The notes under the pieces are model-generated. The model made no database searches, had not been told where the DNA came from, and was given only the letters and a program-made list of their open reading frames with translations. From BHER01 sp051652245 (GTDB lineage Bacteria > Bacillota_I > Bacilli_A > Culicoidibacterales > Culicoidibacteraceae), in NCBI GenBank assembly GCA_051652245.1, contig JBOFTV010000089.1, positions 1 through 59,112 on the forward strand: DNA of 59,112 nt, given 5' to 3'. The translations under genes and the position numbers were made by a program. Below, one piece after another: positions 43,367 to 52,406 of this stretch (position 1 is its first letter; each line of letters starts with the position of its first letter).

Positions 43367-44985
43367 ATTTACTAACCTATAGCTTGATAGCAACAACAGC
43401 AGCTGTTTTTATCTTTCATACTTATTTACGGTATAAAGATAGCTTACAGATGTTTCAACAAAATGTGTATGATTCCAAAAGATATATCGATTGGATCGTG
43501 CGTCACACAGAAAAAAGTTTACCTTTTTTAGACATTTTACCACTTATCCTCTGGCTTGGTTTATATATATTTCCAAGCATAAATATGGTGATTGTGCTTC
43601 TTAGTGGGAGCAGTGTTTTTTACTTAGTTCAAAGTTATCTACTCTATAAAAAATCTAAAGGATTTGTCAAAAAGCCACTAGTTATGACCCCAAGAGTTTG
43701 GCGCATGGTGGGAACAAGTCTCATATTGTTTCTTATTTTAGCTCACAGTGCGTCGTTGATTGCTGTACAAACAGAAATGAAATACTGGTTTTTAATCTAT
43801 GTTTACGCGCTACTGAATATTACTATTTATGGTCTTGTGTTACTTGCAAATTTAATTAATAAGCCAATAGAACATCACATTAGGAAACAATTTGTTGAAG
43901 AAGCAAAGCAAAAAATAGACGCAGCCAAAATGACAACCGATGTCGTAGCAATCACGGGAAGTTATGGAAAAACAACAACTAAACATATTATAACGCATAT
44001 TTTAAATGAAGAGAAATACGCACTCATGACCCCAAGTAGTTACAATACGCCAATGGGAATAACAATTACAATTAGAGAATCACTTAAACCAATTCATGAT
44101 GTTTTTGTTTGTGAAATGGGGGCATATAAGCGTGGGGAAATCAAAGAACTTGCGGATATCGTCAAACCTAAATATGGTGTTGTAACGGCTATTGGGCCAC
44201 AGCATTTGAATACATTTAAGACAATTGAAAATATTCAAAAAACAAAATTCGAATTAGTTGAAGCTCTCCCACAAGATGGACTGGCTGTTATTAATATTGA
44301 TGATGCCCTGATAAAATCTTATGTCATTAAAAACAACTGCGCGCAAGTTACGTATGGTATTAGCAACGACAAAGCAGATTATTACGCCTTTGATATTAAG
44401 TATCATCAATCGGGAATGGCGTTTTCACTTATTTTGCCAAAGGATGATAAGAAAACTGTCCATATCTTTAAAACTAGTTTACTGGGAGAGCATAATATTC
44501 AAAATATTTTAGCTAGTATCGCTATTGCCGACGATATGCAAATTCCAATTGAAAAAATCATTAAAGGTGTTCTAACACTCCCGCAGGTGGAGCATCGATT
44601 AGAAATCAAAAAAGCGGGTCAGTTTACAATTATTGATGACGCATTCAACGCCAATCCGGTAGGAACGCAAAAAGCGATTGATGTCCTCGCAAAAATGCCA
44701 GGAAAGAAAATTGTAATCACGCCTGGAATGGTCGAATTAGGAACCGAACAAGAAAAATTAAACGAGGCCTATGGTTTCTATATGTCTGATAAAGTCGACA
44801 TGGTTATTTTAATTGGCAAAAAGCAAACGGAGCCAATTTATCGTGGCTTATTAGCAAAAATGCCAGCAGAAAGCATATTTGTTGCAACAAATTTACAAGA
44901 GGGGTTCAGCCGGATGTATTTAGAGGCGATACCAGGCAGTTTTGTCTTAATTGCCAATGACCTACCCGATACATACAATGAATAA
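43363..44985 (+). CDS. murF: MurF-like ligase with N-terminal membrane domain
   Basis: Probable UDP-N-acetylmuramoyl-tripeptide--D-alanyl-D-alanine ligase. Residues 1-170 hold about five hydrophobic segments (near 3-22, 55-70, 74-95, 116-135 and 141-165). These replace the usual MurF N-terminal UDP-MurNAc-binding domain. From residue 195 there is a Mur-ligase core: P-loop GSYGKTTTK (about 199-207), CEMGAYKRGEI, AIGPQHLNTF, GEHNIQNILA, VEHRLEI, DDAFNANPVG. The adjacent ddl supplies D-Ala-D-Ala, which supports the MurF assignment. No other murF is in the window. Confidence 0.82.
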   Translation: MNLLTYSLIATTAAVFIFHTYLRYKDSLQMFQQNVYDSKRYIDWIVRHTEKSLPFLDILPLILWLGLYIFPSINMVIVLLSGSSVFYLVQSYLLYKKSKGFVKKPLVMTPRVWRMVGTSLILFLILAHSASLIAVQTEMKYWFLIYVYALLNITIYGLVLLANLINKPIEHHIRKQFVEEAKQKIDAAKMTTDVVAITGSYGKTTTKHIITHILNEEKYALMTPSSYNTPMGITITIRESLKPIHDVFVCEMGAYKRGEIKELADIVKPKYGVVTAIGPQHLNTFKTIENIQKTKFELVEALPQDGLAVINIDDALIKSYVIKNNCAQVTYGISNDKADYYAFDIKYHQSGMAFSLILPKDDKKTVHIFKTSLLGEHNIQNILASIAIADDMQIPIEKIIKGVLTLPQVEHRLEIKKAGQFTIIDDAFNANPVGTQKAIDVLAKMPGKKIVITPGMVELGTEQEKLNEAYGFYMSDKVDMVILIGKKQTEPIYRGLLAKMPAESIFVATNLQEGFSRMYLEAIPGSFVLIANDLPDTYNE

Positions 44986-45015
44986 TAAAAATAAACATTT
45001 AGAGGAGAATTTGTA

Positions 45016-46239
45016 ATGAAGATAAAAGTAGCAATAATTTTTGGTGGTGAAAGCGTAGAACACGAAATTTCAATTATAAGTGCCCACCAAGCAATAGAAG
45101 CAATAGACAAAATAAAGTATGAGGTTATTCCAGTCTACATAGCAAAAGATAACAGGTGGTATACTGGTGATATTCTGTTTGATTTAGCGAAATTTAAAGA
45201 CCTTGAATTCATCAAAACAAATGCCACAGAGGTAAAGCTAATTACTGACAAGAGTCGATATTTTTTATACGAATACCCCTTTAAATTTTTAACAAAAAAA
45301 CCAATCGCTGAGTTTGATATTGCGTTCCCTATTGTTCATGGAACAAATGTTGAAGATGGCACTTTACAAGGGCTATTACAGGCCAATAAGATACCCTATG
45401 TGGGCCCTGGGGTAAGTGCTGGCGCTGTTGGGCAAGACAAAGTATTAATGAAGCTAATATGGCAGGCTTCAACACTACCAGTTCTACCTTATGTTTGGTG
45501 CTATGCTAAGCAATGGGAATCAATGAAACCTCAATATGTTGAAAAGTTAATCGCCGAATTAGGCTTCCCCATGATTGTAAAACCGGCAAATCTTGGTTCA
45601 AGTATTGGTATTTCAGTTGCTAAAAATGAAGAAGAATTAATTCTAGCAGTAGATGATGCCGCAAAATATGATGAGAAGATCATTGTAGAACGAGCGTTAA
45701 CAGATTTTACCGAAATTAACTGTAGCGTCCTTGGAACAAGTATTCATGCAAAGGCCTCAGTGCTAGAAAAAGTATATGGAACGAAAGCTTTTCTAACATT
45801 TGAAGATAAATATCAAGGTGGAAGCTCAAAAATGGACAAACTGAATAATGGTCTCAAAATAGGGGCTATAGCAACCAAAAGTGCAAATGGAATGGCTCGG
45901 ACTAACAGACAAATACCAGCAGAGTTAGGGGCCGATATGACACTGCTAATCCAAAACATCTCAGAACTAGCCTTTAAAACACTAGGCATGAGTGGTGTAA
46001 GTAGAATTGATTTTATGCTTGATAATCAGACAAATAAAGTATATCTGAATGAGATAAATACCATACCTGGATCACTATCATTTTATTTGTGGCAGGCATC
46101 TGGCGTAAGTTTTTCAGAGCTACTAGATCAATTAATCAAAATTGCGATTGAAAATTTTAAAATCCGCGAAAAGCAAACATTTACATATGATTCGAACGTA
46201 CTATCTAACCAAAATACAGGAATTAAAACAAAAATGTAA
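45016..46239 (+). CDS. ddl: D-alanine--D-alanine ligase
   Basis: ATP-grasp enzyme that makes D-Ala-D-Ala, 407 residues, longer than E. coli DdlB. Motifs: IFGGESVEHEIS at the N-terminus, VHGTNVEDGTLQG, GAVGQDKVLMK, KPANLGSSIGIS, RIDFMLD and EINTIPG. The omega-loop keeps the Lys-Tyr pair (FEDKYQGG), which favours D-Ala over D-Lac as second substrate, so it is not a VanA-type enzyme. Some extra length lies in an insertion after that loop. It directly follows the MurF-like gene. Confidence 0.93.
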   Translation: MKIKVAIIFGGESVEHEISIISAHQAIEAIDKIKYEVIPVYIAKDNRWYTGDILFDLAKFKDLEFIKTNATEVKLITDKSRYFLYEYPFKFLTKKPIAEFDIAFPIVHGTNVEDGTLQGLLQANKIPYVGPGVSAGAVGQDKVLMKLIWQASTLPVLPYVWCYAKQWESMKPQYVEKLIAELGFPMIVKPANLGSSIGISVAKNEEELILAVDDAAKYDEKIIVERALTDFTEINCSVLGTSIHAKASVLEKVYGTKAFLTFEDKYQGGSSKMDKLNNGLKIGAIATKSANGMARTNRQIPAELGADMTLLIQNISELAFKTLGMSGVSRIDFMLDNQTNKVYLNEINTIPGSLSFYLWQASGVSFSELLDQLIKIAIENFKIREKQTFTYDSNVLSNQNTGIKTKM

Positions 46240-46274
46240 TTTGTAGACTATAAACAAAGAAAGGGTGTAGGCAA

Positions 46275-47150
46275 ATGAAAAATAAAATTGCGATTATTAC
46301 AGATACTGCTAGTGACTTAAGTGTAGAATACTGCCAAGAAAATGGCATTTATCTGGTTCCCTTTACTATTTACATTAAAACAAATGGCCAACAGGTTGAA
46401 TATAAAGATACTTATGAGATTACACCCAATGATTTTTATGCAATGATGAAATCAGGAAGTACCGTTCAAACAGCAACAGCAACAATGGGTGACATTATTG
46501 CTATATATAGGCAAGCAGAGGAAGACGGTTATACAGAGGTTATCGCAATTGTAACATCATCAGGACTTTCGGGTATGTGTCAAAACTTCACTATTGCTAA
46601 GGAAATGTATGAAGGTCCATTAAAAATCCACGTATTCGATAGTAAAACGTTATCATACATTGAAGGAATGCTGGTGAAAAAAGCATTTGAACTAGCTCAA
46701 ATGCAGGTGACTGCAGCAGAGATAATTGTGGAACTAGAACAGCTGTATAGTGGTAGCAAAGCAATGTTTGTGCCAGCAACATTAGAATATCTTATTCGCG
46801 GAGGTAGGCTGGGAGGAATAAGTGCAATTATTGGCAGTTGCTTAAATATTATTCCAATAGCCTATGTCAATGAAGAGGGCAAGTTTGGTGGTCTAGAAAA
46901 AAAACGTGGATTTAAAAATGCGGTAAAGCGGATGGCAGAAATCATCTGTGAAAACGCTGTAGTAGGGCGTGACATTATTTATGTTATGTCTGGAGGATCT
47001 AGTGAGGTTTATGATAGCTTTCAAAGTAAAATCAAAGAACTTGCCCCTGATGTTGAAATCCGTCAGGGTGAAATAGGTGCAGCAGTTGCTGCCCATGCAG
47101 GCCCTGGAGTGATAGCATGTGCGCTAATTCCGTGGCATAAAATAAAATAA
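46275..47150 (+). CDS. DegV family fatty-acid-binding protein, copy 1
   Basis: DegV/FakB-like protein of 291 residues that binds a fatty acid acyl group and presents it to a FakA kinase. It begins with the family ITDTASDL motif; IVTSSGLSGMCQNF and YLIRGGRLGGISAIIGSCLNIIPI follow. The HAGPGV segment at the end is diagnostic. Specificity (saturated or unsaturated) cannot be told. A paralogue lies at 50904-51764. Confidence 0.9.
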   Translation: MKNKIAIITDTASDLSVEYCQENGIYLVPFTIYIKTNGQQVEYKDTYEITPNDFYAMMKSGSTVQTATATMGDIIAIYRQAEEDGYTEVIAIVTSSGLSGMCQNFTIAKEMYEGPLKIHVFDSKTLSYIEGMLVKKAFELAQMQVTAAEIIVELEQLYSGSKAMFVPATLEYLIRGGRLGGISAIIGSCLNIIPIAYVNEEGKFGGLEKKRGFKNAVKRMAEIICENAVVGRDIIYVMSGGSSEVYDSFQSKIKELAPDVEIRQGEIGAAVAAHAGPGVIACALIPWHKIK

Positions 47151-47197
47151 AAAAGAGGGAATACCGATCAACTATCGATTGTTATACCCTCTTTTTT
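47151..47197 (+). terminator. Terminator after degV copy 1
   Basis: AAAAGAGGG (47151-47159) pairs with CCCTCTTTT (47187-47195); a nested CGAT/ATCG stem sits inside. A T tract follows. Confidence 0.88.
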
Positions 47198-47249
47198 TAT
47201 CGGTGCTATAATAACTTGGTGGAATAGTAGAAAAAAACATATCATTTTT

Positions 47250-48170
47250 GAGTGTGTTTCGAAGCTCAATTTCACGATTTATAAATCCTGTGATCCTAAA
47301 ACTTCGAAAGAAACTGTTTTATTGTAATGATTGCAAAGGAAGTACTATGGGACAACTAAGTGACATAAAAGCATATTGTCAAAAACCACTACATTTATAA
47401 ACATGATGCTATCAGATTTAAAGGAGCAAACAACATACTCAATTATATCACGTCGTTATAAAGTAGCAATATCAAACGTTATCATCCAGTTTGATAGATT
47501 TCGTTTTTGACAGACTACGCAAAATTATCAGGAAATAGAGCGTGTTTCTATGGATGAGGCCCATTTCATACCGACAAGTGGTACCTATCAATTCGTTGTA
47601 ATGGACCACGCTACAGGGAACATTGTAGGTATTTTGAGGAATAGGTATGGTGCCTCCGATTGAAACAAAGTTGCCTCACATTGAAGTCATGTTACAAGAT
47701 TTCTGGACTCCATATAAAAATGCGGTAAAAGGAATCGCTCCTCCAGTAACAATAGTTGCAGAGAAATTTTATCTCTCCAGATTGCGTCGTGGGTGTTTAA
47801 TAAAACACGAGTGAGCCTTCAAAAAAAGACAGGAATCAAGTTGGGCAAATCGTGGAAGTTACAAACAAAATCACGACATAAATTAGACTTTATTGGGAAA
47901 TACAAAGTAGATAAGATTGTTGCAAAACATGATAGTTTAGTTGCAGCATATAAAGCCAAAAACTCTTTCTTTGAAATCCTAAAAATGACCTCAGCAGCAG
48001 ACTACCAATGGCACATTCAAAAATTATTAAAATATGTGAAAGACCACAATCTTTCAGAATTTTATTTTATCGAAACAACACTTATAAATTGGAATACAGA
48101 AATCTTTAACATGTACCTTACAATATACTCAAATGGTTCCATTGAACGAATTAGTAGAACTATCAAATAG
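47250..48170 (+). pseudogene. Decayed ISL3-family transposase
   Basis: Remains of an ISL3-type transposase broken by stops and frameshifts. Pieces in order: an N-terminal zinc-finger part (ILKLRKKLFYCNDCKG, about 47290-47350); the first catalytic region (SMDEAHF with YQFVVMDHATGNIVG, about 47545-47640); LQDFWTPYKNAVKG with VAEKFYLSRL, where the usual D and H of the second motif are E and Y; and a C-terminal open frame of 125 codons (47793-48170) that includes NKTRVSLQKK and ends SNGSIERISRTIK, an ISL3-like ending. No terminal inverted repeats or target duplication were found. Confidence 0.8.
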
Positions 48171-48308
48171 TCCAAGAACAGGGGGGGATTCAAAAATATA
48201 GAAAGGGCAACGGATTTAATTGAATTGAGAACTTCTGTTTAGAATTTAAAATTCCACTAAGTTGACAAAGAACATTTTTATCTATTAGGAAGAGTTAAAA
48301 TAGACTGG

Positions 48309-48803
48309 CTAATCATTGCTGGAGGAACGTGGACTTTTAATGAAGTGGTTGACGGCAAGAGAAATCGTGGCTCCAATTAAAGTATCTATGACACGCGCAA
48401 AAGCAAAAGCCAAAGGATTTAAATCGGGTGTGATAAATAAAATAGCCAAAAAGGTAGCACAGCCTGCGATAATAGCCATATTATTATTACTGGCATCACA
48501 AAGGATAATAATTGCCATAACAGAAAGTGGAATAGCAATCAGTTGCGTTAAAAAAACATTGTTTGTAATCGAAACCAAGAAAATCACAGCAACAGAAAAA
48601 AAAGATCCGATGATATTGCCAAAAATTCGTTGACCACCAAATTTTATAGAAGTCCCTAAATCTTCACGCATGGAGAAAACAGCGGACAGTGCTGCAATTA
48701 AAGGTGATCCCCAACCTAAAATACCATATAAAAGAATACATAAAAAAACACTAATCCCCGTCTTAATTGTACGAAGACCTAATCTAATATCTTTAAAAAA
48801 CAA
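48309..48803 (-). CDS. Aromatic acid exporter family (FUSC/ArAE) membrane protein
   Basis: Small integral membrane protein of 164 residues with about five hydrophobic segments. The start IRLGLRTIKTGISVFLC and the ARVIDTLIGATISLAVN ending match the FUSC/ArAE_1 (DUF939) family, whose members export aromatic acids or related compounds. This protein lacks the C-terminal cytoplasmic part seen in longer members. The start is TTG at 48803, with GAGG about 8 bases upstream. It is divergent to the DUF1836 gene with back-to-back promoters, so that gene may regulate it. Confidence 0.87.
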   Translation of the reverse strand: MFFKDIRLGLRTIKTGISVFLCILLYGILGWGSPLIAALSAVFSMREDLGTSIKFGGQRIFGNIIGSFFSVAVIFLVSITNNVFLTQLIAIPLSVMAIIILCDASNNNMAIIAGCATFLAILFITPDLNPLAFAFARVIDTLIGATISLAVNHFIKSPRSSSND

Positions 48804-48852
48804 AGGAATTCCTCTTCTCCAAAACGCTAGCTAAGCGATAATCATTTATCTA

Positions 48853-48881
48853 ATTGTAACAATAATGACTGAAATAGTCAA
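48853..48881 (-). promoter_or_regulatory. Promoter of the FUSC exporter gene
   Basis: Minus strand: TTGACT (48876-48881), 17 bases, extended TGT-TACAAT (-10 at 48853-48858). The spacer holds the inverted repeat TGACT-5-AGTCA (48866-48880), which overlaps the -35 box. Confidence 0.75.
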
Positions 48882-48897
48882 AAAAATAGTAAAACAC

Positions 48898-48926
48898 TTG
48901 ACTGTGTTGCCGAAACTTGATAACAT
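48898..48926 (+). promoter_or_regulatory. Promoter of the DUF1836 gene
   Basis: TTGACT (48898-48903), 17 bases, TAACAT (48921-48926) preceded by TGA. It faces away from the FUSC promoter; the two -35 boxes are 16 bases apart. Confidence 0.75.
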
Positions 48927-48958
48927 AGTTTTATTAACTAGATGAAAGAAGGGATTTT

Positions 48959-49546
48959 GTGGATGAGATAAAAAAGTGGGCCGATAATATTTCACTGTAT
49001 AGACTTCCTAGATGGGAGCAGCTACCGGACATTGAATTATATATGGATCAAGTATTAGAAATGGTCGAAAGATACCTAAGACCATTGTTTGCGGAAAAAA
49101 CGGATAAAATAATTACGGCAACAATGATAAATAATTATGTGAAACTAAATTTAATTCCGAAACCTGAGAAAAAGCGATATCGTAAAAAGCACATTGCATC
49201 GATTCTAGCAATTACCATTTTAAAGCAAATCTTACCGATTTCAGATATCAGTAAAGGAATTGCACTTCAGACAAATACACATGGGGCACAGGGAGCATTT
49301 GACCTCTTTTGTCAGGCTCAGGAAAATGCTTTACAGGTACTTAAAAAACAATTATCAGAAGGTGAAATAATGTTTCAAGAGCTAGAAAAATTGACAATGG
49401 ACACAATTGTTTTAAATATGGTAACTGTTGCTTTTGCTAGTAAAATTGTGACAGAGAAAATGCTTGATCTACAGGTTGTCGAACAACAGCCAAAATCAGA
49501 AAAAATGGATAAAAAAAATAAGGAGTGCTCCAGTTCGGTTTTATAG
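48959..49546 (+). CDS. DUF1836 protein, probable MerR-like regulator
   Basis: DUF1836 (PF08876-type) protein of 195 residues. The section at about residues 51-92 (TATMINNYVKLNLIPKPEKKRYRKKHI) resembles a MerR winged helix-turn-helix, and the family is suspected to bind DNA. The C-terminal part is helical, with a variable polar tail. The start is GTG at 48959 with AGAAGGGA upstream. Its divergent placement against the FUSC exporter gene fits a local regulator; this is inference. Confidence 0.8.
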   Translation: MDEIKKWADNISLYRLPRWEQLPDIELYMDQVLEMVERYLRPLFAEKTDKIITATMINNYVKLNLIPKPEKKRYRKKHIASILAITILKQILPISDISKGIALQTNTHGAQGAFDLFCQAQENALQVLKKQLSEGEIMFQELEKLTMDTIVLNMVTVAFASKIVTEKMLDLQVVEQQPKSEKMDKKNKECSSSVL

Positions 49547-49780
49547 CACATAGTTAGGTAAAAACACCAGGCCCAATAAAGTCTAACCAACAGTTGGTAC
49601 TTAGTCTTGGAGCCAAAATGGAGGCACAAGATTTTGTGAACTGAGGAATCCAGAAGATTTATAAGAAGTTGGATTAACTCATACTAGCGATGAAGTATGT
49701 GAAAGCATATGGAGCAAAGGGGGGAGCATATCTAGTCGTTTCTTTAGGAAACATAAACTACAATTAGAGGTGGTGAAAAT

Positions 49781-50686
49781 ATGGGAAATGTACGAAAAGA
49801 AATACGAAAACAATCAGAAACACATAGGAAAGCGCAAACGCTAATGCATCATGTAAACAAGGAAAATCTGATGACCCTGCACAACAGGCAAAAACCAAAC
49901 AGAAACTGTCATCAAGCCATCAAAAAGATAAAGGAAACAATAATGAATAGGAAAATAAACTATGTATTGGATGCAGATATCAAGGATTTCTTTGACAATG
50001 TAGACCACAAATGGTTAGTTAAATTCTTAGAACATGATATTGAAGATAAGAACTTCATACGATACATCGTGCTATTTCTGAAATCAGAAATTATGGAAGA
50101 AATAACAGTCGTCGAAAGTGATAAAGGCACACCACAAGGGGGGCGCATATCACCAACATATACTGTTTATCTACATTATGTGTTAGATATCTGGTTTGAA
50201 AAGCCAAGGAGAAAAGCAATACAGAAAGATGCTGAACTGGTGAGACATGTAGATAATTTTGTCATCATGTTCGAGTATGAAGAAGATGCGAAAAAATGGT
50301 ATAAACAGCTAAAAGAACGGGTCTCAACATTCAACTTAGAGTTAGCGGAAGACAAAACAAGAAATGTGTGGACAAAAGAAACATTTAATTGCTTGGGTTT
50401 TAGACACATCAACGGAAAAAGATTAAAAGGAAGATACCGGTTGCATCCCAGAAATAGTATCAGTAAAATGAAACAGAAAAAACAAACAGCAAAGCAATGG
50501 ATACGAAAACAACAACACCAACCGATAGGCTGGATGATGAAAAGCTTGCAAGGAAAACTAATAGGACATTATGTATATTATGGAATTAGTGGTAATTATA
50601 CATCACGACAAAATTTCAATTTATATATCAAAGAAACATGCTATAAAACATTAAACAAAAGAGATCAAAAGAAAAGCATGAGTTGA
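49781..50686 (+). pseudogene. ltrA: Degenerate group II intron reverse transcriptase/maturase
   Basis: Open frame of 301 codons that reads through but is non-functional as an RT. After residue 36 the N-terminal part jumps directly from MTLHNRQKPN to RNCHQAIKKIKE, so the RT finger region (YKP, PLGIPT, FRPGRS blocks) has been deleted. The catalytic YADD motif is HVDN at residues 156-159. The GTPQGG block, DADIKDFFDNVDH and the maturase X-domain ending (GHYVYYGISGN) remain. GAGGTGG lies upstream of the ATG. A typical family protein is longer by 100 residues or more. Confidence 0.85.
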
Positions 50687-50777
50687 ATGGTATTTGAACG
50701 AATATGGAAAGGGTATGAAATGCCAAGACCGAAAATCTATGTGAACATCTGGACGTGAGAACAAGATAAGATATGAA

Positions 50778-50838
50778 GAGCGGTATGCGGGAAAATTACA
50801 TGTACGGTTCTGTGAGGGGCTAACAGACTTGCTCTCAC
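50778..50838 (+). ncRNA. Group II intron domains V and VI
   Basis: Domain V is the 34-base segment 50778-50811, with a GAGC start and a GTACGGTTCT end. Domain VI follows at 50812-50838, closed by GTGAG/CTCAC. Some domain V pairs are broken (for example a G opposite G near the catalytic triad), which fits the decayed RT. Confidence 0.8.
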
Positions 50839-50903
50839 GAAATAAAGAAATAAAGAAATAAAAGAGAGAGAGGAAGTCGAGTTAGTCTACTTGACGAAAG
50901 AAA

Positions 50904-51764
50904 ATGACGAGAAATAATGATATTGCCATTTTAATTGATTCAGGAACAGATGTTCCACAAGAGATTAAAGCAAAATATAAGATGTATGTTATACCACTAC
51001 GAATTATTTATCAAGATTGTGAATATATTGATGGAGTATCAATTAATGCACAAGAAGTGTATGAGCGATTTTCAACTGAAATTCCGAAAACATCGTTGCC
51101 AATAGGTCGTGATATAGTGGGGATTTTAGAAAAAATAAAAGCTGATGGCTATAAACAAGTCCTCGCAATAACGATTTCTAGTGGATTAAGTGGAACTAAT
51201 AATTTTCTTAAGCAGTTAGCAAATGACGTTGATGGATTAGAGGTGTTCGTTTTTGACACTAAAAATATTTCAATAGGTAGCGGTTTTTTTGCTATGCAGG
51301 CAGCAACTTATTTAGTTGAAGGGTTGAAAATGGCAGAGATACTAGATAACTTAGAAAAAAGCTTGCCTTTTTCAAGAGTGTTTTTTACGGTTGCTACACT
51401 TGAATACTTAAAAAGAGGTGGACGCATTGGCTTAGTTGGTGCAACGGTGGGTGAATTATTAAATATAAAGCCAATAATATCTTGTAATGAAGCGGGTGTT
51501 TATTACACAACAGGAAAAGCAAGAGGACGTAAAAAGAGTATCCAAAAGCTTATTGAAACAGCAATGGCGTTTGCGCAAACAGGTAAACGATATAATGTCT
51601 CTGTTTTACATGGAAATGTCCCCGAGGAATTGGAACAACTTAAATTAGCGATGCTTGATAATTCAAAGAATATGAACGAAATCTATGCAGGACAGATTAG
51701 TGCAGCACTAGGTGTGCACACGGGCCACGAGATATTAGGAATTGGTATTCAAATAATAGAATAA
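50904..51764 (+). CDS. DegV family fatty-acid-binding protein, copy 2
   Basis: Second DegV/FakB-like protein, 286 residues, clearly diverged from copy 1. Motifs: LIDSGTDVP at the start, ITISSGLSGT, EYLKRGGRIGLVGATVGELLNIKPI, and HTGHEILG at the end in place of HAGPG. The ribosome binding site is poor (no GGAGG within 15 bases of the ATG). The gene begins about 65 bases after the intron's 3' end, so the original promoter and leader may have been split by the insertion. A good terminator follows. Confidence 0.9.
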   Translation: MTRNNDIAILIDSGTDVPQEIKAKYKMYVIPLRIIYQDCEYIDGVSINAQEVYERFSTEIPKTSLPIGRDIVGILEKIKADGYKQVLAITISSGLSGTNNFLKQLANDVDGLEVFVFDTKNISIGSGFFAMQAATYLVEGLKMAEILDNLEKSLPFSRVFFTVATLEYLKRGGRIGLVGATVGELLNIKPIISCNEAGVYYTTGKARGRKKSIQKLIETAMAFAQTGKRYNVSVLHGNVPEELEQLKLAMLDNSKNMNEIYAGQISAALGVHTGHEILGIGIQIIE

Positions 51765-51770
51765 ATAATT

Positions 51771-51805
51771 AAAACAGTGAGTATAATTACATACTCACTG
51801 TTTTT
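51771..51805 (+). terminator. Terminator after degV copy 2
   Basis: A 13-bp perfect stem (51771-51783 with 51792-51804), 8-base loop, ending in five T residues. Confidence 0.92.
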
Positions 51806-51990
51806 GCTTAATCTAAGCTTGAAGGTGGAGATTTCTTAGCTGCTTGAAGTTAGATGATAACAAATAGCCACTAAAATAGCGGACAACATTAATTATAAAA
51901 AAAGGGAATCATATTCTACCAGACAGCTATTTTTTTGCTGTGCAAAACTTATCGTAAAAGATTGATTTTTGTTACAAAACATATTTTTTT

Positions 51991-51999
51991 TGTTATAAT
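51991..51999 (+). promoter_or_regulatory. Extended -10 box of acpS-alr
   Basis: TGT-TATAAT, -10 at 51994-51999, about 40 bases before the acpS start. The -35 region is weak. The preceding 51806-51990 holds no gene and no clear signal. Confidence 0.55.
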
Positions 52000-52037
52000 T
52001 AAAGGATACTAAAATAAAAAAGAAAAGTGATGAAAAA

Positions 52038-52406
52038 ATGATAAGAGGCATTGGTATAGACATTATAGATATTGAAAGAATCTCACCAATTAACATAAAA
52101 CTTGCGAAGAAAGTACTAACAAGTAATGAGTATTCTGCTCTCGAAAAAATCGAAAATCGCAACCGAAAAATCGAATTTCTAGGGGGACGAATAGCAGCTA
52201 AAGAAGCTTTTGTGAAAGCTTTAGGGACAGGTTTTTTAGGAATTAGTTTTACAGATATCGAAATCACCAAAAATGAATTAGGCGCCCCCATAATTAACTG
52301 TGATAAAATAATGGATGTTAATTGTCAGTTATCGATAACACACAGTAGCTTATCTGTGGTCGCAGTAGTGATAATTGAATCAGAAATAAGGAGAAACAAG
52401 AAATGA
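52038..52406 (+). CDS. acpS: Holo-[acyl-carrier-protein] synthase
   Basis: Transfers 4'-phosphopantetheine from CoA to acyl carrier protein. The 122-aa product has the family start GIGIDIIDIERI (about 4-15, metal-binding Asp), FLGGRIAAKEAFVKALGTG (about 47-65), and the SITHSSLSVVA ending. Its stop overlaps the start of alr (ATGA). The acpS-alr pairing resembles that of B. subtilis. Confidence 0.96.
   Translation: MIRGIGIDIIDIERISPINIKLAKKVLTSNEYSALEKIENRNRKIEFLGGRIAAKEAFVKALGTGFLGISFTDIEITKNELGAPIINCDKIMDVNCQLSITHSSLSVVAVVIIESEIRRNKK

Larger units (their letters stand above)
49560..50841 (+). mobile_element. Decayed group II intron
   Basis: A group II intron remnant with an intron-encoded RT frame (49781-50686) and recognisable 3' RNA domains V and VI at 50778-50838. 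Sequence upstream of the frame (about 49560-49780) looks like leftover domain I-IV RNA, but it is far too short for a full intron and no GTGYG 5' end was found. The 3' end lies near 50838. The boundaries are approximate. Confidence 0.75.

Noticed and set aside
45016..46239. VanA/VanC-type (glycopeptide resistance) ligase
   Set aside because: The omega-loop keeps the Lys-Tyr pair typical of D-Ala-D-Ala enzymes, and no vanH, vanX or vanRS genes are present.
48316..48633. 105-codon plus-strand frame within the FUSC gene
   Set aside because: It is the complement of a clear membrane protein gene with its own promoter.
48866..48881. TGACT-5-AGTCA followed by A residues as a terminator
   Set aside because: It lies between two divergent promoters, not after a gene; an operator is more likely.
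50838..50865. Three AAATAAAG-like units after the intron
   Set aside because: Short, AT-rich and without spacers; not a CRISPR array or attachment site.
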